Positions 33,695-41,792 of a DNA stretch of 64,000 nt are shown in pieces (the first letter of the stretch is position 1; each line of letters begins with the position of its first letter). The position numbers and the translations under genes are program-made. The notes below the pieces were generated by a model, which saw nothing but the letters and a program-made list of their open reading frames with translations, was not told where the DNA came from and did no database searches. The DNA is from Cellulomonas sp. 73-92 (lineage in GTDB: Bacteria > Actinomycetota > Actinomycetes > Actinomycetales > Cellulomonadaceae): contig NZ_MKTH01000013.1 in assembly GCF_001898175.1 (NCBI RefSeq), forward strand, positions 685,051 through 749,050, read 5' to 3'.

Positions 33695-35146
33695 ATGGGC
33701 GCGACGGGGCCCGCGTGGCGGCGCGCGGTGGTGGTGGCGGTGCTCGTCGGAGCGGCGGCGCTGACGCCGGCAGGGTGCTCGCGAGGCGACGGGCGTGACG
33801 TCGGGCGGATCGATCTCGGCTCGTGCGGGCCGGCGGCCGAGGGGCCGGACCATCCCGAGCGGTGCGGCACGTTCCAGGTGCCGCTGGACTGGACGCAGCC
33901 CGGGGGCGAGCAGATGACGCTACGCGTCCTCGTCGTGCCCGCGCGCAGCGGGAAGGCGGCGCCCGATCCGCTCGTCTACCTCGCCGGGTTCGGGGGGTCG
34001 GCCATCGAGAGCGCCCAGTGGCCCTACGACAACCTGCAGCGGACCGGGTGGGACCGCGATCTCGTCTTCGTCGAGCAGCGCGGGACCGGCCCCGAGGCGC
34101 AGACGTGCGACCTCCCGCTGCCGGGGGCGCCCGCCGACGAGGCCGCCTACCGGGACGCGGTGGGTGGCTGCCTGTCGCGCCTCGCGCGGGACCCGCGGCA
34201 CGACACGACGACGAGCGCGGTCGCGGACCTCGACCGCGCCCGGCAGGCGCTCGGGTACGACCGGATCGACCTGTACGGCGCCTCGTACGGGGTGTCGATG
34301 GGCCTGGCCTACCTGCAGGCTCACCCCGAGCACGTCCGCACGGCCGTCCTCGAGTCGGGCTCGTTGCTCGACGTCCGCCTCTGGCAGCAGGTGCCGTCGG
34401 CGGCCCAGCACTCGTTCGACGAGCTCGTCGCCCGCTGCGAGGCCGACCCGGTGTGCGGCCCGGCGTACGACCCCGCACGCGACCTGCGCACGCTCGTCGA
34501 GCGCCTCACCTCGGCGCCGGTGACGGTCGACATCTCCGGGCGTACCGCGACCATCGATCTGCGTGGCTTCCTCGGCGGCGTCATCGACGGCTACCTGGCG
34601 CGGCCGGAGACGGCCGTGCTGCTCCCCGGCGACCTCGCCGCGTTCGTCCGCGGCGAGTGGGCGGACGTCCTGGCGAAGCGGGGGATGGTGCCGCAGGACG
34701 CCCCGTCGCGGACCAGCGAGCCGGTGTCGGCGCAGCAGCTGACGGTGCGGTGCAGCGACGAGTGGGCGGCGATCGACCCGGCCGCGGTGGCGGCCCAGCC
34801 ACCCTCGTCGTTCACCGCGATGACCGCGGCGGACGCGGCCTGGCAGGAGCGCCTGTGCGCGCTCTGGCCGCACGACGAGGGGGTGGCCGGGCCGGTGGCC
34901 ACGGACGTGCCGGTGCTCTTCGTCAACGGCACGGCCGACCCCGCCGACCCGCCGGCGAACGTCGCGGCGGCCGCCGCGACGATGCCGAACGCGACGTTCG
35001 TCACCGCGCCAGGCGCGGGCCACGGCGTCATCGACGGCTGCCTGATCCCCCTCGTCGAGACGTTCGTCGCGACCGCGACGGCGCCCGCGGCGGCCGAGTG
35101 GCAGCGGTGCCTGGGCACGGTGACGGCCCCGGCCTTCCCCGCGTGA
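33695..35146 (+). CDS. alpha/beta hydrolase, TAP-like tripeptidyl peptidase family (exported)
   Basis: A 483-residue serine hydrolase of the SlpD/TAP type, which removes tripeptides or acts as a proline iminopeptidase-like enzyme outside the cell. Residues 1-28 are an export signal ending LTPAGC, so possibly a lipoprotein. The nucleophile lies in DLYGASYGVSMG (GxSxG), the aspartate in FVNGTADPADPP and the histidine in GAGHGVIDG. FVEQRGTGPEAQTCD is a family hallmark, and paired cysteines suggest disulfides. GGGAGGCGAG precedes ATG 33695. It is divergent from the peptide importer, so peptide release and uptake may be linked. Confidence 0.9.
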   Translation: MGATGPAWRRAVVVAVLVGAAALTPAGCSRGDGRDVGRIDLGSCGPAAEGPDHPERCGTFQVPLDWTQPGGEQMTLRVLVVPARSGKAAPDPLVYLAGFGGSAIESAQWPYDNLQRTGWDRDLVFVEQRGTGPEAQTCDLPLPGAPADEAAYRDAVGGCLSRLARDPRHDTTTSAVADLDRARQALGYDRIDLYGASYGVSMGLAYLQAHPEHVRTAVLESGSLLDVRLWQQVPSAAQHSFDELVARCEADPVCGPAYDPARDLRTLVERLTSAPVTVDISGRTATIDLRGFLGGVIDGYLARPETAVLLPGDLAAFVRGEWADVLAKRGMVPQDAPSRTSEPVSAQQLTVRCSDEWAAIDPAAVAAQPPSSFTAMTAADAAWQERLCALWPHDEGVAGPVATDVPVLFVNGTADPADPPANVAAAAATMPNATFVTAPGAGHGVIDGCLIPLVETFVATATAPAAAEWQRCLGTVTAPAFPA

Positions 35147-35149
35147 GGC

Positions 35150-35629
35150 CTACCCCTTCGCCTCGAGCGTGAGCAGCGTGCGCTTGCGCTCGAGGCCGCC
35201 GGCGTAGCCGGTCAGCGCACCGCCCGAGCCGATCACCCGGTGGCACGGCACGATGACCGTCAGCGGGTTGCGCCCGACCGCCGCACCGACCGCGCGGACC
35301 GCCGTCGGGCGCCCGATCTGCTGGGCCAGCTCGGCGTAGCTCGACGTCTCGCCGTAGGGGATGGAGGCGATGGCGTCCCAGACCGCGTGCTGGAACTCGG
35401 TGCCGGCCGGGTGAAGCGGCACCGAGAACGAGGTGCGCTCGCCGGCGAAGTACTGGCGGAGCTCCTCGGCCGCGGCCGTGAGGGTCGGGTCGTCGTCGGG
35501 CGCGAGGGCGCCGAAGCGCTCGTCGGCCGGACGGTAGGCCTGGCCGGTCATGTACAGGCCGACGAGCGCGTCGCCGTCCGCGACGAGCGTCAGCGGCCCC
35601 AGCGGGGAGTCGATGGTGGTGTGCCTCAT
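35150..35629 (-). CDS. ogt: methylated-DNA--protein-cysteine methyltransferase
   Basis: A 159-residue suicide repair protein that removes methyl groups from O6-methylguanine. The acceptor cysteine is C129 in VIVPCHRVIGSGG, and the helix-turn-helix with the arginine finger lies in YAELAQQIGRPTAVRAVG. The N-terminal RNase H-like half begins HTTIDSPLGPLTLVADG. Its ATG overlaps the stop of the Ada-AlkA fusion by four bases, so direct reversal and base-excision repair of alkylated DNA are made together. It converges on the TAP-like gene with three bases between the stops. Confidence 0.96.
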   Translation of the reverse strand: MRHTTIDSPLGPLTLVADGDALVGLYMTGQAYRPADERFGALAPDDDPTLTAAAEELRQYFAGERTSFSVPLHPAGTEFQHAVWDAIASIPYGETSSYAELAQQIGRPTAVRAVGAAVGRNPLTVIVPCHRVIGSGGALTGYAGGLERKRTLLTLEAKG

Positions 35630-37140
35630 GCGATGGTCTCCTGTGGTTCGGGGCTTTCCGGGAGCGAGTTGACGGGGTGGGCGCCGGTGGCCCACAGGTG
35701 CTGCACGGCGTAGGCGCGCCAAGGTGCCCATGCCAGCGAGGCCTTCTCGAGGCCCGCGGGGCTGGTGGGCAGGCCGAGCCGCTCCGCCGCGAGCCGCACG
35801 CCGAGGTCGCCGGCGATGAACGCGTCCGGGTCGCCGAGCGCGCGCATGGCGACGGTGCCGACGGTCCACGGCCCGATGCCGGGCAGCGCGGCGAGCGCGG
35901 CGCGGGCCTCGTCCCGGCCGGCGCCGGCGTCGAGGGCGATGCGGCCGTCCGCCAGGGCGCCGGCCAGGGCGAACAGGGTGCGACGGCGGGTGGCCGGCAT
36001 CGCGAGGGACGCCGCGGTCGCCGCCTCGTCGGCCAGCAGGTCGGCGGCCCGCGGGAAGAGGTGGGTCAGGCCGCCGTCGGGGTCGTCGACCGGGGTGCCG
36101 AGCGTGGCGACGAGCCGGCCGGCGTGGGTGCGGGCGGCCTGCGTCGACACCTGCTGGCCGATGACGGCGCGCAGCGCCATCGCCTCGGGGTCCGCCGTCC
36201 GCGGCACCCGGCGGCCGGGCGTACGCACGACGAGCGGGCGCAGCCTCTCGTCGGCGGCCAGCGCGGCGTCGACGGCGACCGGGTCGGCGTCCAGGTCGAG
36301 CATCCGCCGGGTCCGGCTGACCGCCGCAGGCAAGTCCCGGACGTCGGCGAGCCGCAGCGTCACCGGGAACGCCGCGCCGTCCGGCCGGTGCACCGTGACG
36401 ATGCCCCACGCGTGCGGCAGGCGGACCGTCGTGCGGTACGCGCCGTCGCGGTACTCCTCGACCCCCGGCACGGCCGTGGCGACGAGGTGGCCCAGCAGGT
36501 TGGACGGCTCCAGTGGCGCCCGGTACGCCAGGCGCAGCGCGACGAGGCCGGGGTGGGGCTCGTCGTGCCGCGACGCGCGGCCGCGCAGCTCGGTGGGGGA
36601 CAGCGCGTAGGTGGCGACGACCGCGTCGTTGAAGGCTCGGATGGACGCGTAGCCGGCCGCGTAGGCGACGTCGGTCATCGGCATCGTCGTGCGCTCGACG
36701 AGGGTCCGCGCGGTCTGTGCCCGCCGCGCCCTGGCCAGCGCCAGGGGCCCGGCGCCCAGCTCGTCGGTCAGCACGCGCTCCAGCTGGCGCGTGCTGTAGC
36801 CGAGCGCCGCCGCCAGGCCTGGCACGCCCGCGCGGTCGACGAGCCCGTCGTCGATCAGCCGCATCGCCCGTGCCACGACGTCGCCGCGGACGTCCCACGC
36901 CGGCGACCCAGGGCTGGCGTCGGGCCGGCAGCGCAGGCAGGCGCGGTACCCCGCGGCCTGTGCGGCGGCGGACGAGGGGAAGAACCGCATCCTGTCGTCG
37001 CGCGGGGTCCTCGCCGGGCAGGACGGCCGACAGTAGATCCCGGTGCTGGTCACGGCGAGGAAGAACCAGCCGTCGAACCGCGCGTCGCGGGATCGGACGG
37101 CGGTCCGGCACGCGGCCTCGTCGGGCATCCAGGTGGGCAC
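35626..37140 (-). CDS. Ada-type regulator fused to AlkA DNA-3-methyladenine glycosylase
   Basis: A 504-residue fusion. Residues 1-80 form the Ada zinc domain with C37, C41, C68 and C71 (GIYCRPSCPAR, ACLRCRP), where C37 would accept methyl groups from phosphotriesters and switch on the activator. Residues 90-190 are an AraC-type double helix-turn-helix (AALGYSTRQLERVLTDELG). Residues 200-300 are the AlkA N-terminal domain and 300-490 the helix-hairpin-helix glycosylase, with LPGIGPWTVGTVAMRALG and catalytic D445 in FIAGDLGVR. It lacks Ada's C-terminal methyltransferase, which is the separate Ogt. The start is GTG 37140. Known in actinobacteria as an adaptive-response protein. Confidence 0.95.
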   Translation of the reverse strand: MPTWMPDEAACRTAVRSRDARFDGWFFLAVTSTGIYCRPSCPARTPRDDRMRFFPSSAAAQAAGYRACLRCRPDASPGSPAWDVRGDVVARAMRLIDDGLVDRAGVPGLAAALGYSTRQLERVLTDELGAGPLALARARRAQTARTLVERTTMPMTDVAYAAGYASIRAFNDAVVATYALSPTELRGRASRHDEPHPGLVALRLAYRAPLEPSNLLGHLVATAVPGVEEYRDGAYRTTVRLPHAWGIVTVHRPDGAAFPVTLRLADVRDLPAAVSRTRRMLDLDADPVAVDAALAADERLRPLVVRTPGRRVPRTADPEAMALRAVIGQQVSTQAARTHAGRLVATLGTPVDDPDGGLTHLFPRAADLLADEAATAASLAMPATRRRTLFALAGALADGRIALDAGAGRDEARAALAALPGIGPWTVGTVAMRALGDPDAFIAGDLGVRLAAERLGLPTSPAGLEKASLAWAPWRAYAVQHLWATGAHPVNSLPESPEPQETIA

Positions 37141-37263
37141 GGGTTCGATCCTGCGCCCTGCGGCAGGACGCTGGCTAGCGAGAAACCGACATGGCAGTGC
37201 TCGGTCGGGCCGCGCCGCGGCGTCCGGTCGGCCACCGCCCGCGCGCGCTTGGGAGCGTCCCCG

Positions 37264-37269
37264 TACGCT
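37264..37269 (+). promoter_or_regulatory. candidate leaderless -10 hexamer TACGCT
   Basis: TACGCT is six bases before GTG 37276, with no Shine-Dalgarno sequence. Confidence 0.35.
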
Positions 37270-37275
37270 GCCTGC

Positions 37276-37686
37276 GTGCGACTGCGCGCCACGGACCTGG
37301 CCGACGTGCTCGCCTACCTGGTCGTGCTGGGCCTGTTCATCCAGCTCTTCCCGGAGGTGATCTCCGAGAGCTTCGTGCTCGCGCTGCTCACCGCGATCCT
37401 CCTCAAGGTGGTCCTGGAGATCGTGCTGGCCGTCAAGAAGGCGGTCGTGGGACGGCTGCGGAGCGCGACGAGCCTCGCGGGCCGCGTGGTCGGGGTCGTC
37501 ACCCTCCTGCTCGTGCTGCCGGGCAGCAAGTTCCTCGTGCTCGAGCTGACGGCCGTTGTGTTCGGTGGCGCCGTCCGGCTCGGGGGGTTCTTCGTCGTGA
37601 CGGCGCTCATCGTCACCGTCATGCTGGCCCGCGGCGGGGTCCGGCTGCTCCTCGAGCGGACCGAGCCGGAGGAACGGGCCGGCTGA
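37276..37686 (+). CDS. hypothetical multi-span membrane protein
   Basis: A 136-residue hydrophobic protein. Predicted helices lie at about residues 9-25 (VLAYLVVLGLFIQLF), 33-54, 65-82 (a VVGVVTLLLVL core) and 92-120 (LGGFFVVTALIVTVMLA). Between helices two and three is a basic loop (KKAVVGRLRSA). The first half is reminiscent of PIN/TerC-like or DUF-type small membrane proteins, but I do not recognise the family. It has a predicted leaderless start, stands alone, is divergent from the Ada-AlkA gene and is convergent with an MFS exporter gene. Confidence 0.7.
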   Translation: MRLRATDLADVLAYLVVLGLFIQLFPEVISESFVLALLTAILLKVVLEIVLAVKKAVVGRLRSATSLAGRVVGVVTLLLVLPGSKFLVLELTAVVFGGAVRLGGFFVVTALIVTVMLARGGVRLLLERTEPEERAG

Positions 37687-37695
37687 GCCGGCCGG

Positions 37696-39000
37696 TCAGC
37701 TCGTCGCGGCGTCCTCGGGGACGAGGTTCTCGGCAGGTGCCGAGGGCGGCGTCCCGGGGAGGTCGCGCATGCGGACGAGCGGCGAGAGCAGCACCGGGAG
37801 CGCGCCGAGGGCGGAGCCGGCCACGGCGAGCCACAGCGTCGGCAGCACACCGAGGTGCGTCCCTGCCCACCCGCCCAGCAGGCCGCCGAGCGGCATGGTC
37901 CCCCAGACGAGGAACCGCACGGATGCGTTCATGCGGCCGAGCAGCGGCGGCGGGCACAGCCGCTGGCGGAAGCTCACCTGCGTGACGTTGTAGACGACCA
38001 CGGCGAACGAGAGCAGTGCTCCGCCGGCCAGCAGGGTCACCTGCGGCGGCCACGTGAACGTCGCGGCCAGCGGGGTCAGCGCCGTCGCCGGCACGAACAT
38101 CAGCGCGGAGAGCGCGATGATCCGCCCCTCGCCGACCCAGCGGGCGAGCCGGTCGGCGGTGACGGCCCCCACGATGCCGCCGATGGCGCCGGCCGAGACC
38201 ACCGTGCCGTAGGCGGCCGCGTCCAGCCCCAGGTCACGCAGCGCGAAGATGACGATCATGGCCGCCGCCATGGACGACGCGAGGTTGCCGATGCTGGTGC
38301 ACGCGACGATCCGCCGCAGGAGCGGCTGCTGGACGACGAACCGCAGGCCCTCTCCGATCTCCGTGCGGAGTGGACGCCGGGACTCGGGGGCCGGCGGCTC
38401 CTCGCGGTGGCGGATCCGCCGGACGAGGAGCGCCGACGCGAGGTAGGTCACCACGTTGACGGCGATGAGGACCGGGGCCGCCACGACGCGGAGCAGCGCG
38501 CCGCCCACCGCGGGGGCGGCAACCGCCGCGACGGACTGCGTGGCCTGCAGCTTGGAGTTGCCCTCGACGACGTGCTCGAGCCCGACGAGCCCGGGGACGT
38601 AGCTCTGGTGGGCGACGTCGAAGAAGACCGAGGCGCAGGAGACGACGAGGCCGGCCACGATGAGCATCGGGACGGAGGCGTGGCCCGTGAGCGCCGCGAT
38701 CACCACGACCGTCAGGACGCTCCCGCGGACGAGGTCGGCGACGACCAGGACGTTCCGCTTGCGCATCCGGTCCACCCACGCGCCCGCCGGCAGGCCGATG
38801 ACGAGGAACGCCGCGGTCTCCGCCGCGGTGAGCGCGCCCATCTGCCACTCGGTGGCGTCCAGGTGCTGCACGGCGAACACTGGCAGCGCGAGCATCGTGA
38901 GCTGCGCACCGAGCTGACCGAGCGCGTCGCCGGCCCACAACCGACGGAAGTCGGCATGGTGGACCAGAGAGCGCCGGCGGGGCGGGGTCGCGGATCGCAT
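37696..39000 (-). CDS. MFS transporter (drug-efflux type)
   Basis: A 434-residue major-facilitator protein with 12 predicted helices. The entry FRRLWAGDALGQLGAQLTML, the loop 2-3 motif GAWVDRMRKRNVLVVADLVR and the FFDVAHQSYVPGLV segment are typical of the MefA/Enterobactin-exporter-like group. It is divergent from an ArsR/winged-helix regulator, with an operator-like palindrome close to both starts, so it is probably repressed until its substrate (macrolide-like, siderophore or unknown) is present. ATG 39000 is used. The C-terminal tail is Pro/Glu-rich and cytoplasmic. Confidence 0.9.
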   Translation of the reverse strand: MRSATPPRRRSLVHHADFRRLWAGDALGQLGAQLTMLALPVFAVQHLDATEWQMGALTAAETAAFLVIGLPAGAWVDRMRKRNVLVVADLVRGSVLTVVVIAALTGHASVPMLIVAGLVVSCASVFFDVAHQSYVPGLVGLEHVVEGNSKLQATQSVAAVAAPAVGGALLRVVAAPVLIAVNVVTYLASALLVRRIRHREEPPAPESRRPLRTEIGEGLRFVVQQPLLRRIVACTSIGNLASSMAAAMIVIFALRDLGLDAAAYGTVVSAGAIGGIVGAVTADRLARWVGEGRIIALSALMFVPATALTPLAATFTWPPQVTLLAGGALLSFAVVVYNVTQVSFRQRLCPPPLLGRMNASVRFLVWGTMPLGGLLGGWAGTHLGVLPTLWLAVAGSALGALPVLLSPLVRMRDLPGTPPSAPAENLVPEDAATS

Positions 39001-39005
39001 CGCTC

Positions 39006-39011
39006 TAGGAT
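39006..39011 (+). promoter_or_regulatory. candidate -10 hexamer TAGGAT
   Basis: TAGGAT is six bases before GTG 39018. Transcription starting near 39018 would either be leaderless or give a 36-base leader to GTG 39054. Confidence 0.4.
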
Positions 39012-39018
39012 GAGCGAG

Positions 39019-39038
39019 TGATTGAGAAACGTCAATCA
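39019..39038. promoter_or_regulatory. perfect palindrome TGATTGA-N6-TCAATCA, candidate ArsR-type operator
   Basis: Seven-base arms around GAAACG, just downstream of the predicted transcription start of the regulator gene and 19 bases from the MFS start codon. Such AT-rich dyads are typical ArsR-family sites; autoregulation is inferred. Confidence 0.65.
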
Positions 39039-39053
39039 GTGAAGGAGGCCGAG

Positions 39054-39644
39054 GTGGCGCACGACGCGGCCGCGCGGGACGGCGACGCCGCCGTGGAGCG
39101 GGACGCTGACGTCGCCGCAGCGGGGACCGACGCAGTGGATGACGTCGTCGAGCGCGACGCGGACGCCCGGGCGCTCGCCTCCACGCTGCGCCTGCGGATC
39201 CTGCGTCTCTGCCTCGACGAGGCGCTGACCAACCGGGAGATCGCCGAGCGGCTGGGCAAGAACCCGGCGACGGTGCTGCACCACGTCCGCACCCTCGTCG
39301 AGCGGGGTTTCCTTGTCGCCGAGCCGGTGCGCCGGGGCGCGCGCGGCGCCCGCGAGGTGCCCTACCGGGCGACCCGCAAGTCGTGGCGGGCCGCCGCCGG
39401 TCCCCGGCAGACGCAGGTGCTCCTCGACACGTTCCTCGAGGAGTTCGCGCTGGTCGAGCACCCGGAGCAGGTGCACATGGCGCGCCTCGGCCTCCGGCTG
39501 GACGACGCCGGCCACCAGGAGCTCCGCGCCCGGGTGCAGGCCCTGCTGGAGGAGTACGCGGCACGTGCGCCCGACCCCGAAGGCACGCCGTACTCGCTGT
39601 TCTACGTGCTGCACGAGGACCCGACGCGGCACCGGCCGGGATGA
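39054..39644 (+). CDS. ArsR-like winged-helix transcriptional regulator
   Basis: A 196-residue regulator with a winged helix-turn-helix: ALASTLRLRILRLCLDEAL then NREIAERLGKNPATVLHHV (about residues 40-85), and an acidic N-terminal stretch. No metal-binding CxC box is visible, so it senses something other than metal by that motif. Start choice: GTG 39054 has AAGGAGG five bases upstream and leaves the palindrome untranslated. GTG 39018 fits a leaderless start and would add 12 residues. It is divergent from the MFS exporter and probably represses it. Confidence 0.87.
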   Translation: MAHDAAARDGDAAVERDADVAAAGTDAVDDVVERDADARALASTLRLRILRLCLDEALTNREIAERLGKNPATVLHHVRTLVERGFLVAEPVRRGARGAREVPYRATRKSWRAAAGPRQTQVLLDTFLEEFALVEHPEQVHMARLGLRLDDAGHQELRARVQALLEEYAARAPDPEGTPYSLFYVLHEDPTRHRPG

Positions 39645-39667
39645 TCCGGGGGCGCGGCACTCTGGCT

Positions 39668-39743
39668 TGGTGGGCCCCGAGGGGCTCGAACCCTCAACCC
39701 GCGGATTAAAAGTCCGCTGCTCTGCCAGTTGAGCTAGAGGCCC
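39668..39743 (-). tRNA. tRNA-Lys (TTT)
   Basis: G1 at 39743: acceptor GGGCCTC/GGGGCCC, D-arm AGCTCAACTGGCAGAGC, anticodon loop CTTTTAA (anticodon TTT), T-loop TTCGAGC, discriminator A, and an encoded CCA (plus-strand TGG at 39668-39670). It differs from the other three tRNAs in the window, which lack an encoded CCA. Confidence 0.95.
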
Positions 39744-40057
39744 GGGTGATGAGTGGAATAGCTCGGGGAAGCCACGGGACAAGCTCCGTGTCATCCCGGG
39801 CACCATCCGGAGCCGACTGTAGCCGGTGCGGCTCCGTGGGCTGGTGAGGTCGTTCGCGGCGGTGCCACGACCGACTCCCCGAAGGCGAACAGTCCCCAGG
39901 TGCCGAGGAACCCGCCTGTGCTGCTCCACCGTCGGGTGCGGCGCGGTCTGGCAGCGGCCATCCTCGTGCGAGCGCACGCCCAGGTAGCCGTCCTGGGTCC
40001 GTCTTGTTGCGGTCGTTGAGCGGTCTGCACCGTCGTGACCACCGGGGTGTCACGCCT
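39744..40057. other. 314-bp intergenic region between tRNA-Lys and the XRE regulator
   Basis: No gene is supported. An inverted repeat CGGAGCCG/CGGCTCCG at 39808-39836 (13-base loop) could end the XRE regulator transcript. The right part must hold the tRNA-Lys promoter. No mobile element was recognised. Confidence 0.4.
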
Positions 40058-40888
40058 TCAGCGCGACATCGTCTGCAGCCCGACCACCCGCACGAGCGCG
40101 AGTCGCTCGGCGTCCTCGGTGCCGGGTTCGGCGGAGTACGCCACGACCCGAAGGTCCGCACCCTCGACCGTCAGCACGTCGCAGTCGACCGTCAGCTCGC
40201 CGACCTCGGGATGCGCGATCGTCTTGCGGTCGGCGCTCCGGACGGTCACGTTTCCGCCGGACCAGAGCTCCTCGAACCGAGCACTCGCCCCGCGCAGACG
40301 GTCGACGAGCTCGTGCAGCTCAGTGTCGTCGGGGAACCGCGCGACCGCCGACCGCAGGTCGCCGACCATCTCAGCCTCGAACGCCGCGGTGTCGGCCGGC
40401 CGGCGCACAACCCGGCTCGGCCGGCCGGTGAAGTGCGCCCACGCCAGGTTCCGGTCACGCCCATCGGCCGGCTCTCCCAAGAGCGCAGCCCACAACGAGG
40501 TCCACGCGACGAGCGTCCATGCCGCGTCGAACACGGCGATCGGCGTGTCGTCGAGCGATCGCAGCAGTCGCTGCACGCCGGGCGTCAGGTGGGCCCGGAT
40601 CCGGCCGCTCGTGGGTACGGACTGACCGGCGAGCCGGAACAGGTGGTCACGCTCGTCGGCCGTCAACCGCAGGGCCCGCGCGAGCGAGCCGAGCACCTGC
40701 GCGGACGGCGACTGGGCGCGTCCCTGCTCGAGCCGGATGACGTACTCGACGGAGACACCGGCAAGCACGGCCAGCTCCTCGCGGCGCAGGCCGGGCGCCC
40801 GTCGCGCCCCGTGCACGGGCAGACCGACGTCCTCGGGAGTCATCCGGTCACGCCAGCGACGCAGCGCGCTGCCCAGGTCGGTGTCCAC
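40058..40888 (-). CDS. XRE-type helix-turn-helix regulator with MmyB-like ligand domain
   Basis: A 276-residue regulator. The XRE helix-turn-helix lies at about residues 33-60 (REELAVLAGVSVEYVIRLEQ) followed by PSAQVLGSLARALRLTADE. From about residue 100 comes the MmyB-like ligand-binding (PAS-like) domain, with FDAAWTLVAWTSLWAALLG and RNLAWAHFTGRPSRVV. This domain binds fatty-acid-like ligands in one studied homologue. It is divergent from an SDR, a very common actinobacterial pairing. The start is GTG 40888. A 35-bp perfect palindrome lies in the 102-base gap and is the likely operator. Confidence 0.92.
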   Translation of the reverse strand: MDTDLGSALRRWRDRMTPEDVGLPVHGARRAPGLRREELAVLAGVSVEYVIRLEQGRAQSPSAQVLGSLARALRLTADERDHLFRLAGQSVPTSGRIRAHLTPGVQRLLRSLDDTPIAVFDAAWTLVAWTSLWAALLGEPADGRDRNLAWAHFTGRPSRVVRRPADTAAFEAEMVGDLRSAVARFPDDTELHELVDRLRGASARFEELWSGGNVTVRSADRKTIAHPEVGELTVDCDVLTVEGADLRVVAYSAEPGTEDAERLALVRVVGLQTMSR

Positions 40889-40914
40889 CGAGGCAGTGTC
40901 CCTCGCGGTGCCGG

Positions 40915-40949
40915 CGGTCGTCCTGGTACGGGGAGTACCAGGACGACCG
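40915..40949. promoter_or_regulatory. long perfect palindrome, operator of the XRE regulator
   Basis: Fifteen-base arms CGGTCGTCCTGGTAC and GTACCAGGACGACCG with a 5-base centre (GGGGA) and no mismatch, midway between the divergent regulator and SDR starts. The length and perfection make chance very unlikely. Confidence 0.85.
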
Positions 40950-40990
40950 GTCGCTGGTTGCCGCCCGCGGCTCCCCGCAGGCTCGACGGC

Positions 40991-41674
40991 ATGACGACAA
41001 CACTCATCACCGGTGCCACCAAGGGCCTGGGCCGCGAGACCGCCCGACGGCTCGTCGAGCTCGGTCACACCGTCTACCTCGGCGCGCGCGACCTGGAACG
41101 CGGGGAGCGGGTCGCGGCCGAGCTTGGCGCGACGGCGGTCCTGCTCGACGTGACCGACGACGCCTCCGTCGAGGCGGCGGCCAGCCGGGTCGACCACCTC
41201 GACGTCCTGGTCAACAACGCCGGCATCTCCGGAGGGTTCACGCCGGTCGGCGAGACCACCGCGGCGGACCTGCTCCGGGTCTACGACACGAACGTGTTCG
41301 GCGTCGTGCGCGTCACGCACGCGTTCCTGCCGCTGCTCGAACAGAGCACCGCTCCGGTCGTTGTGAACGTCAGCAGCGGCATGGGCTCGCTCGGCGTGAC
41401 CACCGACCCGAACCGGTTCGAGTCCACGCTGATCGGGCTCGCCTACTCGTCGTCCAAGACCGCGGTCAACATGCTGACCACGCAGTACGCCAAGGCGTAC
41501 CCGCGCATGCGGATCAACGCCGTCGACCCGGGCTACACCTCGACCGACCTCAACGGTCACCGTGGCACGCAGAGCGTCGAGGAGGGCACCGATGCGATCG
41601 TGCGCATGGCGACGATCGGCCCCGACGGGCCGACGGGCGCGTTCGTCGACCGTCACGGGCCCGTGGCCTGGTGA
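40991..41674 (+). CDS. SDR family oxidoreductase
   Basis: A 227-residue short-chain dehydrogenase/reductase. Cofactor motif TGATKGLGRETARRL is at residues 7-21, NNAG near residue 75 and catalytic YSSSKTA near residue 155. It is on the short side (SDRs are about 250), but the ends DPGYTSTDLNGHRGTQSVEEG and GAFVDRHGPVAW are typical of the carbonyl-reductase-like group. Probably repressed by the divergent XRE/MmyB regulator. The substrate is unknown; aldehyde or quinone detoxification is plausible. Confidence 0.93.
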   Translation: MTTTLITGATKGLGRETARRLVELGHTVYLGARDLERGERVAAELGATAVLLDVTDDASVEAAASRVDHLDVLVNNAGISGGFTPVGETTAADLLRVYDTNVFGVVRVTHAFLPLLEQSTAPVVVNVSSGMGSLGVTTDPNRFESTLIGLAYSSSKTAVNMLTTQYAKAYPRMRINAVDPGYTSTDLNGHRGTQSVEEGTDAIVRMATIGPDGPTGAFVDRHGPVAW

Positions 41675-41792
41675 ACGGGCTGGCGGTGGCGGGCCGCGGC
41701 CGGTGCTCCCGAGGCTCGCCAGGTCACGGACGGGGCCGGGCACGAGGCGATATCCGGTGGCCGACCCGCCTCATCCGCCACAGGATGGCCCG

